A DNA stretch of 64,000 nt, from positions 1 through 64,000 of the forward strand of contig NZ_QGKU01000026.1 of the NCBI RefSeq assembly GCF_003172915.1, in the 5' to 3' direction. The number at the start of each line of letters is the position of its first letter. The stretch's first letter is position 1. This document shows, piece by piece, positions 25,371 through 35,041 of this stretch. The position numbers and the translations under genes are program-made. The notes below the pieces were generated by a model. The model was not told the DNA's origin and ran no database searches. It saw only the letters and a list, made by a program, of their open reading frames with translations. Source of the stretch: Meridianimarinicoccus roseus. Lineage in GTDB: Bacteria > Pseudomonadota > Alphaproteobacteria > Rhodobacterales > Rhodobacteraceae.

Positions 25371-26576
25371 ATGCCTGGCATATTGCTGATTCTGATCCTG
25401 TGCGCGATCGCCGCGGCGGGATACGTCATGGGCCGCCGCAAAGCCGCGACGATCTCGGGTGACGACAATCGCGTACTTCATTCAAACAAACCGTTTCACG
25501 GCGCCAACGTGGCGCTGGCCGCGTTTCTTTCGGGGGTCGTGGCACTGGTGGCCAGCGGGGTGATCCGCGGTGTGACCGGCATCGCCGACAGCGCCAACAT
25601 CATGACGACCGTGCTGACGCTCGGGGCCGCTGCCGCGGCCTTCTATGTCACCCTCGGACGCATTACGCTCGACTACCGCGCGCGAAACGTGACCGAACAG
25701 TTGGTCAAGGGCATCCTGATCGCCGCAGCGTCAGTCGCCATCCTGACGACGATCGGGATCGTGCTGTCGATGGTGTTCGAGACGATAAACTTCTTCAACC
25801 AGTACCCCATGCTGGACTTCTTCTTCGGCACCAACTGGACGCCGCGCTTCCAGGGCGACAGCGATCTGGGGATGCTGCCGCTTCTGTGGGGCACACTCTA
25901 TGTCAGCTTCATCGCGCTGATGGTGGCCGTGCCGATCGGGCTCTTCGCCGCGATCTACCTGGCGGAGTACGCCGGACCGCGCGTGCGCGGCATCGCCAAG
26001 CCCCTGCTGGAGGTGTTGGCGGGCATTCCAACCATCGTCTACGGCCTGTTCGCGCTGATCACCGTCGGCCCGATCCTGCGCGACTACTTCGCCCAGCCGA
26101 TGGGGCTGGGGGACAGCGGGTCTTCGGTGATGACCGCCGGTCTTGTCATGGGTGTTATGCTCATTCCCTTCGTGTCCTCGCTGTCGGACGACATCATCAA
26201 CGCGGTGCCGCAGGCGATGCGCGACGGCTCTTACGGGATCGGCGCGACCAAATCTGAAACCGTCAAGCAGGTGGTGCTGCCGGCCGCGCTGCCGGGCATC
26301 GTCGGCGCGATCCTGCTGGCCGCGTCGCGCGCCATCGGCGAGACGATGATCGTGGTGCTGGGGGCCGGGGCTGCGGCGCGGCTGTCGCTCAACCCGTTCG
26401 AGGCGATGACCACCGTGACCGTGAAGATCGTCAGCCAGCTGACCGGCGACACGGACTTCGCCTCTCCCGAGACGCTCGTCGCCTTCGCGCTGGGGATCAC
26501 CCTCTTCGTCATCACGCTGGGGCTGAATGTCCTCGCGCTCTACATCGTCCGCAAGTACCGGGAGCAGTACGAATGA
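25371..26576 (+). CDS. pstC: phosphate ABC transporter permease PstC
   Basis: 401 residues from ATG 25371. Longer than the ~320-residue E. coli protein, having extra N-terminal membrane segments (MPGILLILILCAIAAAGYVM and two more before residue 130). The permease core begins near YLAEYAGPRVRGIAKPLLEV, and includes the loop LAGIPTIVYGLFALITVGP and DGSYGIGATKSETVKQVVLP, the PstB contact (EAA-like) region. Ends with an ATGA overlap into pstA. Confidence 0.95.
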   Translation: MPGILLILILCAIAAAGYVMGRRKAATISGDDNRVLHSNKPFHGANVALAAFLSGVVALVASGVIRGVTGIADSANIMTTVLTLGAAAAAFYVTLGRITLDYRARNVTEQLVKGILIAAASVAILTTIGIVLSMVFETINFFNQYPMLDFFFGTNWTPRFQGDSDLGMLPLLWGTLYVSFIALMVAVPIGLFAAIYLAEYAGPRVRGIAKPLLEVLAGIPTIVYGLFALITVGPILRDYFAQPMGLGDSGSSVMTAGLVMGVMLIPFVSSLSDDIINAVPQAMRDGSYGIGATKSETVKQVVLPAALPGIVGAILLAASRAIGETMIVVLGAGAAARLSLNPFEAMTTVTVKIVSQLTGDTDFASPETLVAFALGITLFVITLGLNVLALYIVRKYREQYE

Positions 26577-27931
26577 CCGACGCAACCGCACCTTCCGCGC
26601 CGGTTTCCGGCGACGCGGAGCCAAGCTCGCTGTTCACGCAGACCAACCGCACCAAGCGCCGCAACGCCGCCGAAAAGCGGTTCAAGGCCTACGGCCTTGG
26701 CGCGATTGGCATCGGCATCCTGTCGCTGGTCGTGCTGCTTGTGTCGATCCTGGGCAACGGTCTGCCGGCGTTCAAGCAGACCTATGTCGTCATGGACGTC
26801 ACGCTGGACGAAAGCGTTCTGGACCCGAACGGCAACCGCAACCCCGAGGACATCGCCAAGGTCCTGACCTTCGGCTACACACCGATCATCCGCGGCGCGG
26901 CGCAGAATCTGGTGCGCGAGATGGGTGGTGAGGTCGAGGGCCTGACAGACGGCATGATCGGCGACATGATCTCGAAAGAGGCAGCCGGCCAGTTGCGCCG
27001 TTTCGTGCTGGCAAACCCTGACCTGATCGGCACCACACAAGAGTTCAAGTTCCTCGCCAACGGCCGGATCGACGGGTTCTTCAAGGGTCGTGTGACGATG
27101 GAAAGCGCGCAGATCGACAGCAACGTGTCGCCCGAGCAGCTTGTCGCCGCCGAACGGCTGGCCGAGGCAGGGCACCTGACGACGTCCTTCAACCTTGGCT
27201 TCCTGACCGCGCCCGACGCGTCGGACCAGCGGCCCGAAGCCGCCGGGCTTGGCGTTGCGATCATCGGTTCGGTCTACATGATGCTGGTGGTGCTGGCTCT
27301 GGCGCTGCCCATCGGCGTGGCGGCCTCGATCTATCTGGAGGAGTTCGCGCCGAAGAACTGGATCACCGACATCATCGAGGTGAACATCTCCAACCTCGCG
27401 GCGGTTCCGTCCATTGTGTTCGGTATCCTGGGGCTTGCGATCTTCATCAACTACGCGCACCTGCCGCAATCGGCGCCCATCGTCGGCGGCCTCGTGCTGA
27501 CCCTGATGACGCTGCCCACCATCATCATCTCGACCCGCGCTTCGCTGAAATCGGTACCGCCCTCCATCAAGGATGCGGCGCTGGGGGTTGGCGCGTCGAA
27601 GATGCAGACGGTGTTCCACCACGTGCTGCCGCTGGCGATGCCCGGCATCCTCACGGGCGCGATCATCGGCCTGGCGCAGGCGCTTGGCGAAACCGCGCCA
27701 CTGCTGCTGATCGGCATGGTCGCCTTCGTGCGCGATTATCCCGGCGCGCCGCCCGAAGGCCTGTTCGACCCGTCCACGGCGCTCCCGGTGCAGGTCTACA
27801 ACTGGACCCAGCGGTCCGACCCCGCCTTTTTCGAACGTGCCTCGGGTGCGATCATCGTGCTGCTGGTTTTACTCGTCCTGATGAACCTCGTGGCCATCAT
27901 CCTTCGCCGCCGGTTTGAGCGTCGCTGGTAA
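26573..27931 (+). CDS. pstA: phosphate ABC transporter permease PstA
   Basis: 452 residues, about 150 more than E. coli PstA. One membrane segment (residues ~43-63) is followed by a large soluble, presumably periplasmic stretch (about 70-220) before the permease core starts at [20 protein letters not shown]. The EAA-like loop is [20 protein letters not shown]. The alphaproteobacterial PstA usually has this extension. The start overlaps pstC by 4 bases. Confidence 0.94.
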   Translation: MTDATAPSAPVSGDAEPSSLFTQTNRTKRRNAAEKRFKAYGLGAIGIGILSLVVLLVSILGNGLPAFKQTYVVMDVTLDESVLDPNGNRNPEDIAKVLTFGYTPIIRGAAQNLVREMGGEVEGLTDGMIGDMISKEAAGQLRRFVLANPDLIGTTQEFKFLANGRIDGFFKGRVTMESAQIDSNVSPEQLVAAERLAEAGHLTTSFNLGFLTAPDASDQRPEAAGLGVAIIGSVYMMLVVLALALPIGVAASIYLEEFAPKNWITDIIEVNISNLAAVPSIVFGILGLAIFINYAHLPQSAPIVGGLVLTLMTLPTIIISTRASLKSVPPSIKDAALGVGASKMQTVFHHVLPLAMPGILTGAIIGLAQALGETAPLLLIGMVAFVRDYPGAPPEGLFDPSTALPVQVYNWTQRSDPAFFERASGAIIVLLVLLVLMNLVAIILRRRFERRW

Positions 27932-27945
27932 ACGGAGTAGGTCAT

Positions 27946-28743
27946 ATGAATGACATGAGAATTTTGGAGCGTGACGTGGACACCAACACGATCAAGTTTG
28001 CCGGGCGGGACGTGCACGTCTATTACGGTGAAACCGAGGCGATCAAGGGCATCGATGTCGACATCGAGGACAAGACCGTCACCGCCTTCATCGGTCCGTC
28101 GGGCTGCGGCAAGTCCACCTTCCTGCGCTGCCTGAACCGCATGAACGACACCATCGACGTGTGCCGCGTGACCGGGAAGATCACGCTCGACGGTGAAGAC
28201 ATTTACGACAGGAAGGTCGATCCGGTGCAGCTTCGCGCCAAGGTCGGCATGGTGTTCCAGAAGCCCAACCCGTTCCCCAAGTCGATCTACGACAACATCG
28301 CATATGGCCCGCGGATCCACGGGCTGGCAAAGACAAAGGCCGATCTCGACGACATCGTGGAACAGTCCCTGCGCCGCGGCGCCATCTGGGACGAGGTGAA
28401 AGACCGGCTCGATGCGCCAGGCACCGGTCTGTCGGGTGGCCAGCAACAACGGCTGTGCATCGCGCGTGCCATCGCCACGGCACCCGAAGTGCTGCTGATG
28501 GACGAACCCTGTTCGGCGCTGGACCCGATCGCGACGGCGCAGGTCGAGGAATTGATCGACGAGTTGCGGACCAACTACTCGGTCGTGATCGTCACCCATT
28601 CCATGCAGCAGGCTGCTCGTGTCAGCCAGAAAACGGCATTCTTCCACCTCGGCGATCTTGTGGAGTTCGGGCCAACCAACGAGATATTCACCAACCCCAA
28701 AGATCCGCGCACCGAAAGCTACATCACAGGCCGCATCGGCTGA
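27946..28743 (+). CDS. pstB: phosphate ABC transporter ATPase PstB
   Basis: 265 residues. Walker [10 protein letters not shown] at 50-58, signature [16 protein letters not shown], Walker [14 protein letters not shown], and the [18 protein letters not shown] segment with the switch His. The family form [20 protein letters not shown] is exact PstB. It powers PstCA. It lies 14 bases after pstA and 17 before phoU. Confidence 0.97.
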   Translation: MNDMRILERDVDTNTIKFAGRDVHVYYGETEAIKGIDVDIEDKTVTAFIGPSGCGKSTFLRCLNRMNDTIDVCRVTGKITLDGEDIYDRKVDPVQLRAKVGMVFQKPNPFPKSIYDNIAYGPRIHGLAKTKADLDDIVEQSLRRGAIWDEVKDRLDAPGTGLSGGQQQRLCIARAIATAPEVLLMDEPCSALDPIATAQVEELIDELRTNYSVVIVTHSMQQAARVSQKTAFFHLGDLVEFGPTNEIFTNPKDPRTESYITGRIG

Positions 28744-28760
28744 ACCGAAGGAATTTCACC

Positions 28761-29480
28761 TTGCCGAACGACAAGCATATCGCATCCGTTTTCGATCGTG
28801 ACCTGGAAGCGGTCCAGGCGCATATCATGAAAATGGGCGGTCTCGTGGAAAGCGCGATCCTTGACGCTGCGCGGTCGCTGGAACAGCGCGACGAGGAACT
28901 GGCGACTACGGTACGCAACCGTGACCTTGCCGTGGACGAACTGGAGCTTCTGATCAACGAGGAGGCGGCAAAGCTGATCGCACTGCGCTCCCCCGCGGCC
29001 GGCGACCTGCGCACCGTGCTGACCGTTCTGAAGATCAGCGGCAACCTTGAACGTATCGGGGACTACGCCAAGAACATGGCGAAGCGGAACTCGGTTCTGG
29101 TCCAGATGAACCCGATCGAAGGCGCCCCGTCCGATATCCGCCGCATGGCCCAGGCGGTCGAGTTGATGCTGAAGGACGCACTGGACGCCTATATCAAGCG
29201 CGACGTCGACCTGGCGCAGGATGTGCGCGTGCGCGACGGCGACGTGGACCAGATGTACAACGCAATGTTCCGGCAGTTCCTGACCTACATGATGGAAGAC
29301 CCGCGCAACATCACCGGCTGCATGCACCTGCATTTCATTGCCAAGAACGTGGAACGGATGGGGGACCACGTCACCTCGATCGCCGATCAGGTGATCTACC
29401 TCGTGACCGGCGAGATCCCGACCGACGCCCGCCCCAAGCACGACCGCACGTCGCTGATGGCCGGTCCGAAGGAAGCGTGA
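28761..29480 (+). CDS. phoU: phosphate signalling protein PhoU
   Basis: 239 residues with a TTG start at 28761, chosen because AAGGAA lies about 8 bases before it and the translated N-terminus NDKHIASVFDRDLEAVQA is the family form; the longer frame overlaps pstB. Two three-helix repeats each contain the E/DxxxD-like metal-binding pattern (LKISGNLERIGDYAKNMAKR and FIAKNVERMGDHVTSIADQV). PhoU links PstB to PhoR and holds the Pho response off when phosphate is high. Confidence 0.95.
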   Translation: MPNDKHIASVFDRDLEAVQAHIMKMGGLVESAILDAARSLEQRDEELATTVRNRDLAVDELELLINEEAAKLIALRSPAAGDLRTVLTVLKISGNLERIGDYAKNMAKRNSVLVQMNPIEGAPSDIRRMAQAVELMLKDALDAYIKRDVDLAQDVRVRDGDVDQMYNAMFRQFLTYMMEDPRNITGCMHLHFIAKNVERMGDHVTSIADQVIYLVTGEIPTDARPKHDRTSLMAGPKEA

Positions 29481-29481
29481 C

Positions 29482-30177
29482 ATGGCGCCCCCCGCATCTC
29501 AGCCCGTCGTGCTGATCGTCGAGGACGAGGCCTCGCAGCGCGAGGTGCTGGCCTACAACCTCGAAGCCGAGGGGTTTGGCGTGGCCAAGGCCGTGAACGG
29601 CGAAGAGGCGCTGATGCTGGTGCAGGAGTCGGCGCCGGATCTCATCGTTCTCGACTGGATGCTGCCGAACGTGTCCGGCATCGAGGTCTGCCGCCAGCTC
29701 AAGACCCGGTCGGAAACGCGCAACGTGCCGATCATCATGCTCTCCGCCCGGTCGGAAGAGGTGGACCGCGTGCGCGGCCTTGAAACCGGCGCGGACGACT
29801 ATGTCATCAAGCCCTACTCAGTGGTGGAACTGATGGCGCGCGTCCGCTCGCAACTGCGCCGCACCCGGCCAGCGACGGTCGGCGAGGTGTTGGAATTCGA
29901 CGGCATCACGCTGGATGCGGAGAGCCACAAGGTGTTCCGCGATGGCAACCCGTTGAAGCTGGGCCCGACGGAGTTCCGGCTTCTGTCCACCTTCATGGAA
30001 AAGCCCGGCCGTGTCTGGAGCCGCGAGCAGCTTCTGGACCGGGTCTGGGGGCGTGACATCTATGTCGATACCCGCACGGTCGACGTGCATATCGGGCGGC
30101 TGCGCAAGGCGTTGTGTCAACATGGCGGCGATGACCCCGTGCGTACGGTGCGCGGCGCGGGCTACGCGCTTGGCTGA
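29482..30177 (+). CDS. phoB: phosphate response regulator PhoB
   Basis: 231 residues. The receiver domain has EDEASQREVL, phospho-acceptor Asp in LIVLDWMLPNVSG, and Lys in DDYVIKPYS. The winged helix (about 135-231) includes LGPTEFRLLSTFMEKPGRVW and DVHIGRLRKAL. It binds Pho boxes such as the one at 24151-24183. It begins one base after phoU. PhoR, the sensor kinase usually encoded beside it, is not in the window. Confidence 0.96.
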   Translation: MAPPASQPVVLIVEDEASQREVLAYNLEAEGFGVAKAVNGEEALMLVQESAPDLIVLDWMLPNVSGIEVCRQLKTRSETRNVPIIMLSARSEEVDRVRGLETGADDYVIKPYSVVELMARVRSQLRRTRPATVGEVLEFDGITLDAESHKVFRDGNPLKLGPTEFRLLSTFMEKPGRVWSREQLLDRVWGRDIYVDTRTVDVHIGRLRKALCQHGGDDPVRTVRGAGYALG

Positions 30178-30190
30178 CATGTGACAGGCA

Positions 30191-30212
30191 GCGGGGGCCG
30201 GGCGGCCCCCGC
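30191..30212. terminator. hairpin between convergent phoB and quinone oxidoreductase
   Basis: A 9-bp perfect stem (30191-30199 with 30204-30212), loop GGGC. No T run follows, so it is a candidate bidirectional terminator only. Confidence 0.5.
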
Positions 30213-30220
30213 CGCGCTTC

Positions 30221-31207
30221 TCAGACCGTAAGGACGGTTGCGCCGGTGGTCTTGCGGGCTTCCAGTGCCCGGTGCGCTTCGGCGACATCGGCAAGTGCGA
30301 AGCGCTGGTCGATGCGGATCCTGACTGCGCCGCTCAGGACCTTTGCGAACAGCTCCTGCGCCATAGTCTGGCAGGTCTGGTGTTCCGCGATATGGGTGAA
30401 CAGGGTCGGGCGCGTCAGCTTGAGCGACCCCTTTGCCGCCAGTGTGCCCAGATCAACCGGGGGCACCTTGCCCGATGCGTTCCCGAACGAGATCATCATC
30501 CCAAGCGGTTTCAGGCAATCGAGCGAGCCGTCGAACGTATCGGCGCCGACGCTGTCCATGACGACGTCCACGCCCTTGCCGCCGGTCAGTTCCTTTACTC
30601 GGACCGGAAAATCCTCTGTCCGGTAGTTGATCATGTGGCTTGCGCCGTGTTCCAGCGCCAGCGCGCATTTCTCGTCGCTGCCGGCCGTTCCGATCAGGGT
30701 GATACCCTCGTCCCGCGCCCACTGGCAGGCGATCAGCCCTACGCCGCCCGCCGCTGCGTGAAACAGCACCGTGTCGCCACGTGTGATCGGGACCGTGCGC
30801 CGGAACAGGTAGTGCACCGTCAGCCCCTTCAGCATCATTGCCGCGCCCTCGTCGAAGGACACGCCTTCAGGCAGAGGGCAGACCTGCGCCGCGTCCATCA
30901 CGCGCGCCGCGCAATAGGCACCGGACTGGCCGCTGGCATAGGCGGCACGGTCGCCTGCGCGCAGGTGGGTGACGCCTTCGCCCACAGCCTCCACCACGCC
31001 TGCCGCCTCGCGGCCCAGCGCGGCGGGCAGTTGCATCGGGTAAAGGCCGGTGCGCTGGTACACGTCGATGAAGTTCAGCCCGCAGGCTTCGTGCCGGATG
31101 CGGATCTCGCCCGGTCCGGGCTCGCCCACCGGGCGGTCCTCCAGCCTCAGGACCTCGGGGCCGCCGAAGGCGTCGATCACGACGGTCGGTGCGGTGGTGG
31201 TGTGCAT
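30221..31207 (-). CDS. NADPH:quinone oxidoreductase (MDR family)
   Basis: 328 residues, full length for the qor group. HEACGLNFIDVYQRTGLYPM and LGREAAGVVEAVGEGVTHLR lead; the NADPH motif is FHAAAGGVGLIACQWARDEG, then EHGASHMINYRTEDF. No zinc-binding Cys set is present, which separates it from alcohol dehydrogenases. It makes one-electron or hydride transfers to quinones. Upstream lies a small RAM-domain gene on the same strand, 79 bases away. AGGGAG precedes the ATG. Confidence 0.9.
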   Translation of the reverse strand: MHTTTAPTVVIDAFGGPEVLRLEDRPVGEPGPGEIRIRHEACGLNFIDVYQRTGLYPMQLPAALGREAAGVVEAVGEGVTHLRAGDRAAYASGQSGAYCAARVMDAAQVCPLPEGVSFDEGAAMMLKGLTVHYLFRRTVPITRGDTVLFHAAAGGVGLIACQWARDEGITLIGTAGSDEKCALALEHGASHMINYRTEDFPVRVKELTGGKGVDVVMDSVGADTFDGSLDCLKPLGMMISFGNASGKVPPVDLGTLAAKGSLKLTRPTLFTHIAEHQTCQTMAQELFAKVLSGAVRIRIDQRFALADVAEAHRALEARKTTGATVLTV

Positions 31208-31286
31208 GTCTGTAAATCTCCCTGGCGGTCTCGCGCCGCGTGTCCTGCGGTTTAAGCGCGCTTGGGAAGACTTGTCGAGACCCCGG

Positions 31287-31523
31287 TCAGAACGCCTTGA
31301 AGGTCAGCGTCGTCAAGGTTCGTTCGATCCCTGCGATGTCCAGCAGGTTGTCGTTGATGAATTTGCCGACATCATCGCCCTGCGGGATATAGAGTTTCAG
31401 CAACAGATCGTAGTCACCGCTGGTGGAATACAGTTCGGAATGAATCTCGCGCAGGGTGATCTCGTCGGCGACGCGATAGGCGGTGCCGGGCTTGCAGCGG
31501 ATTTGCACGAAGACGCAATTCAT
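31287..31523 (-). CDS. stand-alone Lrp/AsnC ligand-binding (RAM) domain protein
   Basis: 78 residues from ATG 31523; the longer frame is a shadow of the divergent aminotransferase. It is only the effector domain of Lrp proteins: MNCVFVQIRCKPGTAYRVAD, LYSTSGDYDLLLKLYIPQGD, and ERTLTTLTFKAF. The DNA-binding half is absent. Such proteins form ring oligomers and may sense amino acids or join full-length Lrp proteins. Divergent from a class III aminotransferase, with about 125 bases between starts. No known target can be named. Confidence 0.85.
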   Translation of the reverse strand: MNCVFVQIRCKPGTAYRVADEITLREIHSELYSTSGDYDLLLKLYIPQGDDVGKFINDNLLDIAGIERTLTTLTFKAF

Positions 31524-31646
31524 TCGGGGCCTCACGGGGTGGAACCTCCCAGCCATAGCGCAGGGCGCGCGCGCGGTCCATCGGTCCTTGTCGCGCCCCT
31601 CGGGCGGCGGTAGATCACCGGCAAGGCATCGCTGAAAGGCTTTCCC

Positions 31647-33044
31647 ATGACGCGTATCACGAACCATCTGCCGACGGCGGAACTGCAGGCGCTGGACGCC
31701 GCGCATCACATGCACCCCTTCACCCATGCCGCAGGGCTGGCGCAGAAGGGCGCGCGCGTGATCCTGCGCGGCGAGGGGTGCTGGCTGACCGATAGCGAGG
31801 GACACCGCATCCTCGACGGCATGGCGGGGCTGTGGTGCGTGAACGCGGGTTACGGGCGCGAGGAACTGGCGCAGGCCGCCGCCGCGCAGATGCGTGAGCT
31901 TCCGTTCTACAACACCTTCTTCCAGACGACCCACGTGCCCGCCATCGCGCTGGCCGCGAAGCTGGCCGAACTCGCACCGGGCAATCTGAACCATGTCTTC
32001 TTCGCGGGCTCCGGCTCCGAGGCGAACGATACCAACATCCGCCTCGTGCGTCAGTTCTGGGCCGCTCAGGGCAAGCCGGACAAGCAGGTAATCATCTCGC
32101 GGCGCAACGCCTATCATGGCTCGACCATGGGCGGTGCCAGCCTTGGCGGCATGGCAGCGATGCACGCGCAGGGCGGGCTTCCAATCCCGGGCATCGTGCA
32201 TGTCGGCCAGCCGCACTGGTGGGCCGAGGGCGGCGAAATGACGCCAGAGGCGTTCGGCATCGCCCGCGCGCGTGAACTGGAAGCCGCAATCGCCGATCTG
32301 GGTGAGGACCGGGTGGCCGCCTTCATCGCCGAACCCGTGCAGGGCGCGGGCGGGGTGATCGTTCCTCCCGCCAGCTACTGGCCCGAGGTCCAGCGGATCT
32401 GCGACGCGCACGATATCCTGCTGATCGCCGACGAGGTGATCACCGGGTTCGGACGGACCGGCAACTGGTTCGGCAGCCAGACCATGGGCCTGCGTCCCGA
32501 CATCATGACCATCGCAAAGGGCCTGTCGTCAGGGTATCAGCCGATCGGCGGGTCGATCCTGTCGGACCGCGTAGCCGAGGTGATCGGCGGGATCGAGTTC
32601 AACCACGGCTACACCTATTCCGGTCATCCGGTCGCCGCCGCCGTGGCGCTGGCCAACTTGCGCATCCTCGAGGACGAGGACCTTCCGGGCCGCGTCGGTC
32701 GCATCACCGGGCCCTATCTTGCGCGTGCGTGGGCGGGGCTGGCGGACCATCCTCTCGTCGGGGCGGCGGAAACCTGTGGCCTGATGGGCGCGCTGCAACT
32801 GACGCCGGACAAGGCCGCGCGGGCCCGCTTCGCCGCACCCGAGGGCACAGCCGGGCTGCGTGCGCGCGAGCGGTGCTTCGCCAACGACCTGGTCATGCGG
32901 CATGTGGGCGACAGGATGATCATCGCGCCGCCGCTGGTGATCTCGGAAGACGAGGTCGACATGCTGGTCGCCCGCGCGCGAACGGCGCTGGACGAAACGC
33001 TTGCGGGCCTGCGCGCCGACGGGCTTATGGTGGCGGCGGTTTGA
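31647..33044 (+). CDS. class III aminotransferase (aspartate aminotransferase family)
   Basis: 465 residues. PLP site Lys in DIMTIAKGLSSGYQPIGG, preceding IADEVITGFGRTGNWFG, with the substrate-pocket region MAGLWCVNAGYGREELAQAA and the end-domain motif NHGYTYSGHPVAAAVAL. Close to omega-amino acid:pyruvate or putrescine/taurine-type transaminases; the amino donor cannot be decided. Divergent from the RAM protein. Convergent with the MFS gene 33 bases away. Resembles the transaminase at 53388-54758. Confidence 0.9.
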   Translation: MTRITNHLPTAELQALDAAHHMHPFTHAAGLAQKGARVILRGEGCWLTDSEGHRILDGMAGLWCVNAGYGREELAQAAAAQMRELPFYNTFFQTTHVPAIALAAKLAELAPGNLNHVFFAGSGSEANDTNIRLVRQFWAAQGKPDKQVIISRRNAYHGSTMGGASLGGMAAMHAQGGLPIPGIVHVGQPHWWAEGGEMTPEAFGIARARELEAAIADLGEDRVAAFIAEPVQGAGGVIVPPASYWPEVQRICDAHDILLIADEVITGFGRTGNWFGSQTMGLRPDIMTIAKGLSSGYQPIGGSILSDRVAEVIGGIEFNHGYTYSGHPVAAAVALANLRILEDEDLPGRVGRITGPYLARAWAGLADHPLVGAAETCGLMGALQLTPDKAARARFAAPEGTAGLRARERCFANDLVMRHVGDRMIIAPPLVISEDEVDMLVARARTALDETLAGLRADGLMVAAV

Positions 33045-33077
33045 ACCGCTGCGCCACGGTACGGCCCCAGCGCGCGG

Positions 33078-34301
33078 TCAGATCGGGCGCGGATGCTCGT
33101 GCGGCAGGCGCTTCATCAGCACAAGCGCCAGCGCGCCGTAAAGCAGCACCCCCGCGGCCACCGGCATCGGGGTGCCGTCGAAGGCCAGCCCGACCGGTGC
33201 CGCCAGCACCGCCGCGCCGATCGACCCCAGCGCGCTGACAACCGACGCCGCCGTGCCCGCGATATGGCCCATCGGTTCCAGCGCCAGCGCGTTGATGTTG
33301 CCCAGCGTCAGGCCGGCGGTTGCGAAGACGCTGCCTGTCCACGCAAGGAACGCCCAGAACAGCACGTCGCCCGACAACAGTCCCAGCGCCGCGCCGCCGA
33401 CGAACAGCGCCGAAATCAGTACCTGCCCGGCCAGCGCTCCTTCGATCACCCAGCGCATCCCGCGCCGCATCACCAGTCGCGCGTTCAGGAACCCGCCGCC
33501 CGCGCCGATCACGGCGATCAGCCCGAACCACAGGTGGAAGCTGTCGGCCAGCCCGAAGGTCTGGTCGAACACCATCTGCACCGAAGACAGGTTGGCGAAC
33601 AGCATCGCGAAGGCGAGGATCTGCACCATGATCGTGCCGCGCACGACGGGGTGGCGCAACACCTCCACGGTGGCGTGCCAGACCGGTGCCAGCCGCGCCG
33701 GTCGGCGCTTGGCGGGCGGCAGGGTTTCGGGCTGGCGGAACGCCAGCCACGCCAGCCCGGTGACCGCGAAGACGATGAAGGACGGGAAGATGCCCCGCCA
33801 GCTTCCGGTCAGCGCCATGACGGCGGCGCCGAAGGTCGGCGCGATGGCCGGAACCAGCGTGAACACGATAATCACGAAGGACACCATCTGCGCCATCGCC
33901 CGCCCGGAATAAAGATCGCGGATGATCGCCAGCGCTACGACGCGCGGCCCGGCGGCGCCGAAGCCTTGCAGCAGCCGGGCGACCAGCAGCCATTCCAGCG
34001 TCTGGGCCTGCCAGGCCATCGCGGCGCCGGCGCAATAGGTCACTGCGCCCGCCGCGATCACCGGCTTGCGTCCGAAACTGTCCGACATAGGCCCAGCGAA
34101 AATCGTGCCCACACCCATGCCCAAAACGAAGAAGGACACGATCAGCTGCGCGCGGTTGGCTGCCTCCGGCGTGAGTTCCGCCGCGATGCGCGGCAGCGCG
34201 GGCAGCATCGCATCGAGCGAGAAGGCAATGGTGGCCATCAGCATGGCCATCAATGCGACGAATTCAGGACGCGACAACGGAGTCTTGGGATTGAAGTTCA
34301 T
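33078..34301 (-). CDS. MFS drug exporter, Bcr/CflA type
   Basis: 407 residues with about 12 hydrophobic segments. The loop-2 motif AGPMSDSFGRKPVIAAG and the first-helix LMATIAFSLDAMLPALPRIA are typical of Bcr/CflA drug:H+ antiporters. Substrate undefined. It ends a minus-strand series (binding protein, acyl-CoA ligase, DsbA-like protein, exporter), 98 bases after the DsbA gene, so it may have its own promoter. Confidence 0.9.
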   Translation of the reverse strand: MNFNPKTPLSRPEFVALMAMLMATIAFSLDAMLPALPRIAAELTPEAANRAQLIVSFFVLGMGVGTIFAGPMSDSFGRKPVIAAGAVTYCAGAAMAWQAQTLEWLLVARLLQGFGAAGPRVVALAIIRDLYSGRAMAQMVSFVIIVFTLVPAIAPTFGAAVMALTGSWRGIFPSFIVFAVTGLAWLAFRQPETLPPAKRRPARLAPVWHATVEVLRHPVVRGTIMVQILAFAMLFANLSSVQMVFDQTFGLADSFHLWFGLIAVIGAGGGFLNARLVMRRGMRWVIEGALAGQVLISALFVGGAALGLLSGDVLFWAFLAWTGSVFATAGLTLGNINALALEPMGHIAGTAASVVSALGSIGAAVLAAPVGLAFDGTPMPVAAGVLLYGALALVLMKRLPHEHPRPI

Positions 34302-34399
34302 GGCTATCGGCTAGTGCATTCCCAACCGCGCGGAAACGCCGAATCGCGGCCGTGGCCGCACAGATATCCCTGCGCCAACGCGCGGAACCCGGGCTCCGT

Positions 34400-35041
34400 T
34401 CAGGCGTTCTGATCCGCGCTGGTCAATTCGTCGATCACCTTCAGCCACAACTCGGTGGGTTGCGCGCCGGGCACGGCGTGCTGCCCGGCCACGATGAAGG
34501 TCGGCACGCTGGTCAGCCCCATGGCGCGGGCGGTGGCGTCGCGATCCACGATTTCCTGCAGGTCGCTGTCGCCCGACAGCAGCCGACGCACCACCGCCGC
34601 GTCCAGCCCGCTCATGTCGGCCACATCGGCCAGAACATCCAGATCGCCGATGTCACGCCCATCCATGAAATAGGCGGTGAACAACGCGTCCACCACGGCG
34701 CCTTGCATGCCCTCCATTTCGGCCCACAGGATCAGCCGGTGTGCATTGCGGGTGTTCGGCGTGCGCTTGATCCCTTCAAGGTTCAGGTCAAGCCCCACCG
34801 CACGGGCGGCTGCATCGATCTGGGAATAGACCTGAACCGCCTTGTCGCGTCCGCCGAACTTGGTTTCAAGATAGTCTCGCCGGTCCATGCCTTCTGCAGG
34901 CATGTCGGGGTTCAGCTGGAACGGGTGCCAGACGATTGTGAACGGGTGATCGGGACGCTGGGCCAGCGCGCGGTCCAACTGTGTCTTGCCGATCAGGCAC
35001 CATGGGCAGATCGGATCTGAAAAGATGTCAAGTTTGACCAT
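34400..35041 (-). CDS. DsbA/FrnE-like thioredoxin-fold oxidoreductase
   Basis: 213 residues from ATG 35041, overlapping the end of the ligase by 14 bases. KLDIFSDPICPWCLIGKTQL gives the redox motif CPWC, and TSVPTFIVAGQHAVPGAQP is the cis-Pro region. No signal peptide is visible, so it is cytoplasmic, as with FrnE or isomerase-related members. The substrate is unknown. Part of a leftward set with the acyl-CoA ligase. An isomerase function of the kappa-GST class is possible. Confidence 0.88.
   Translation of the reverse strand: MVKLDIFSDPICPWCLIGKTQLDRALAQRPDHPFTIVWHPFQLNPDMPAEGMDRRDYLETKFGGRDKAVQVYSQIDAAARAVGLDLNLEGIKRTPNTRNAHRLILWAEMEGMQGAVVDALFTAYFMDGRDIGDLDVLADVADMSGLDAAVVRRLLSGDSDLQEIVDRDATARAMGLTSVPTFIVAGQHAVPGAQPTELWLKVIDELTSADQNA

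Noticed and set aside
33093-34412. 439-codon frame opposite the MFS exporter
   Set aside because: Gln/Arg/His-rich shadow of a membrane protein, with no recognisable domain.
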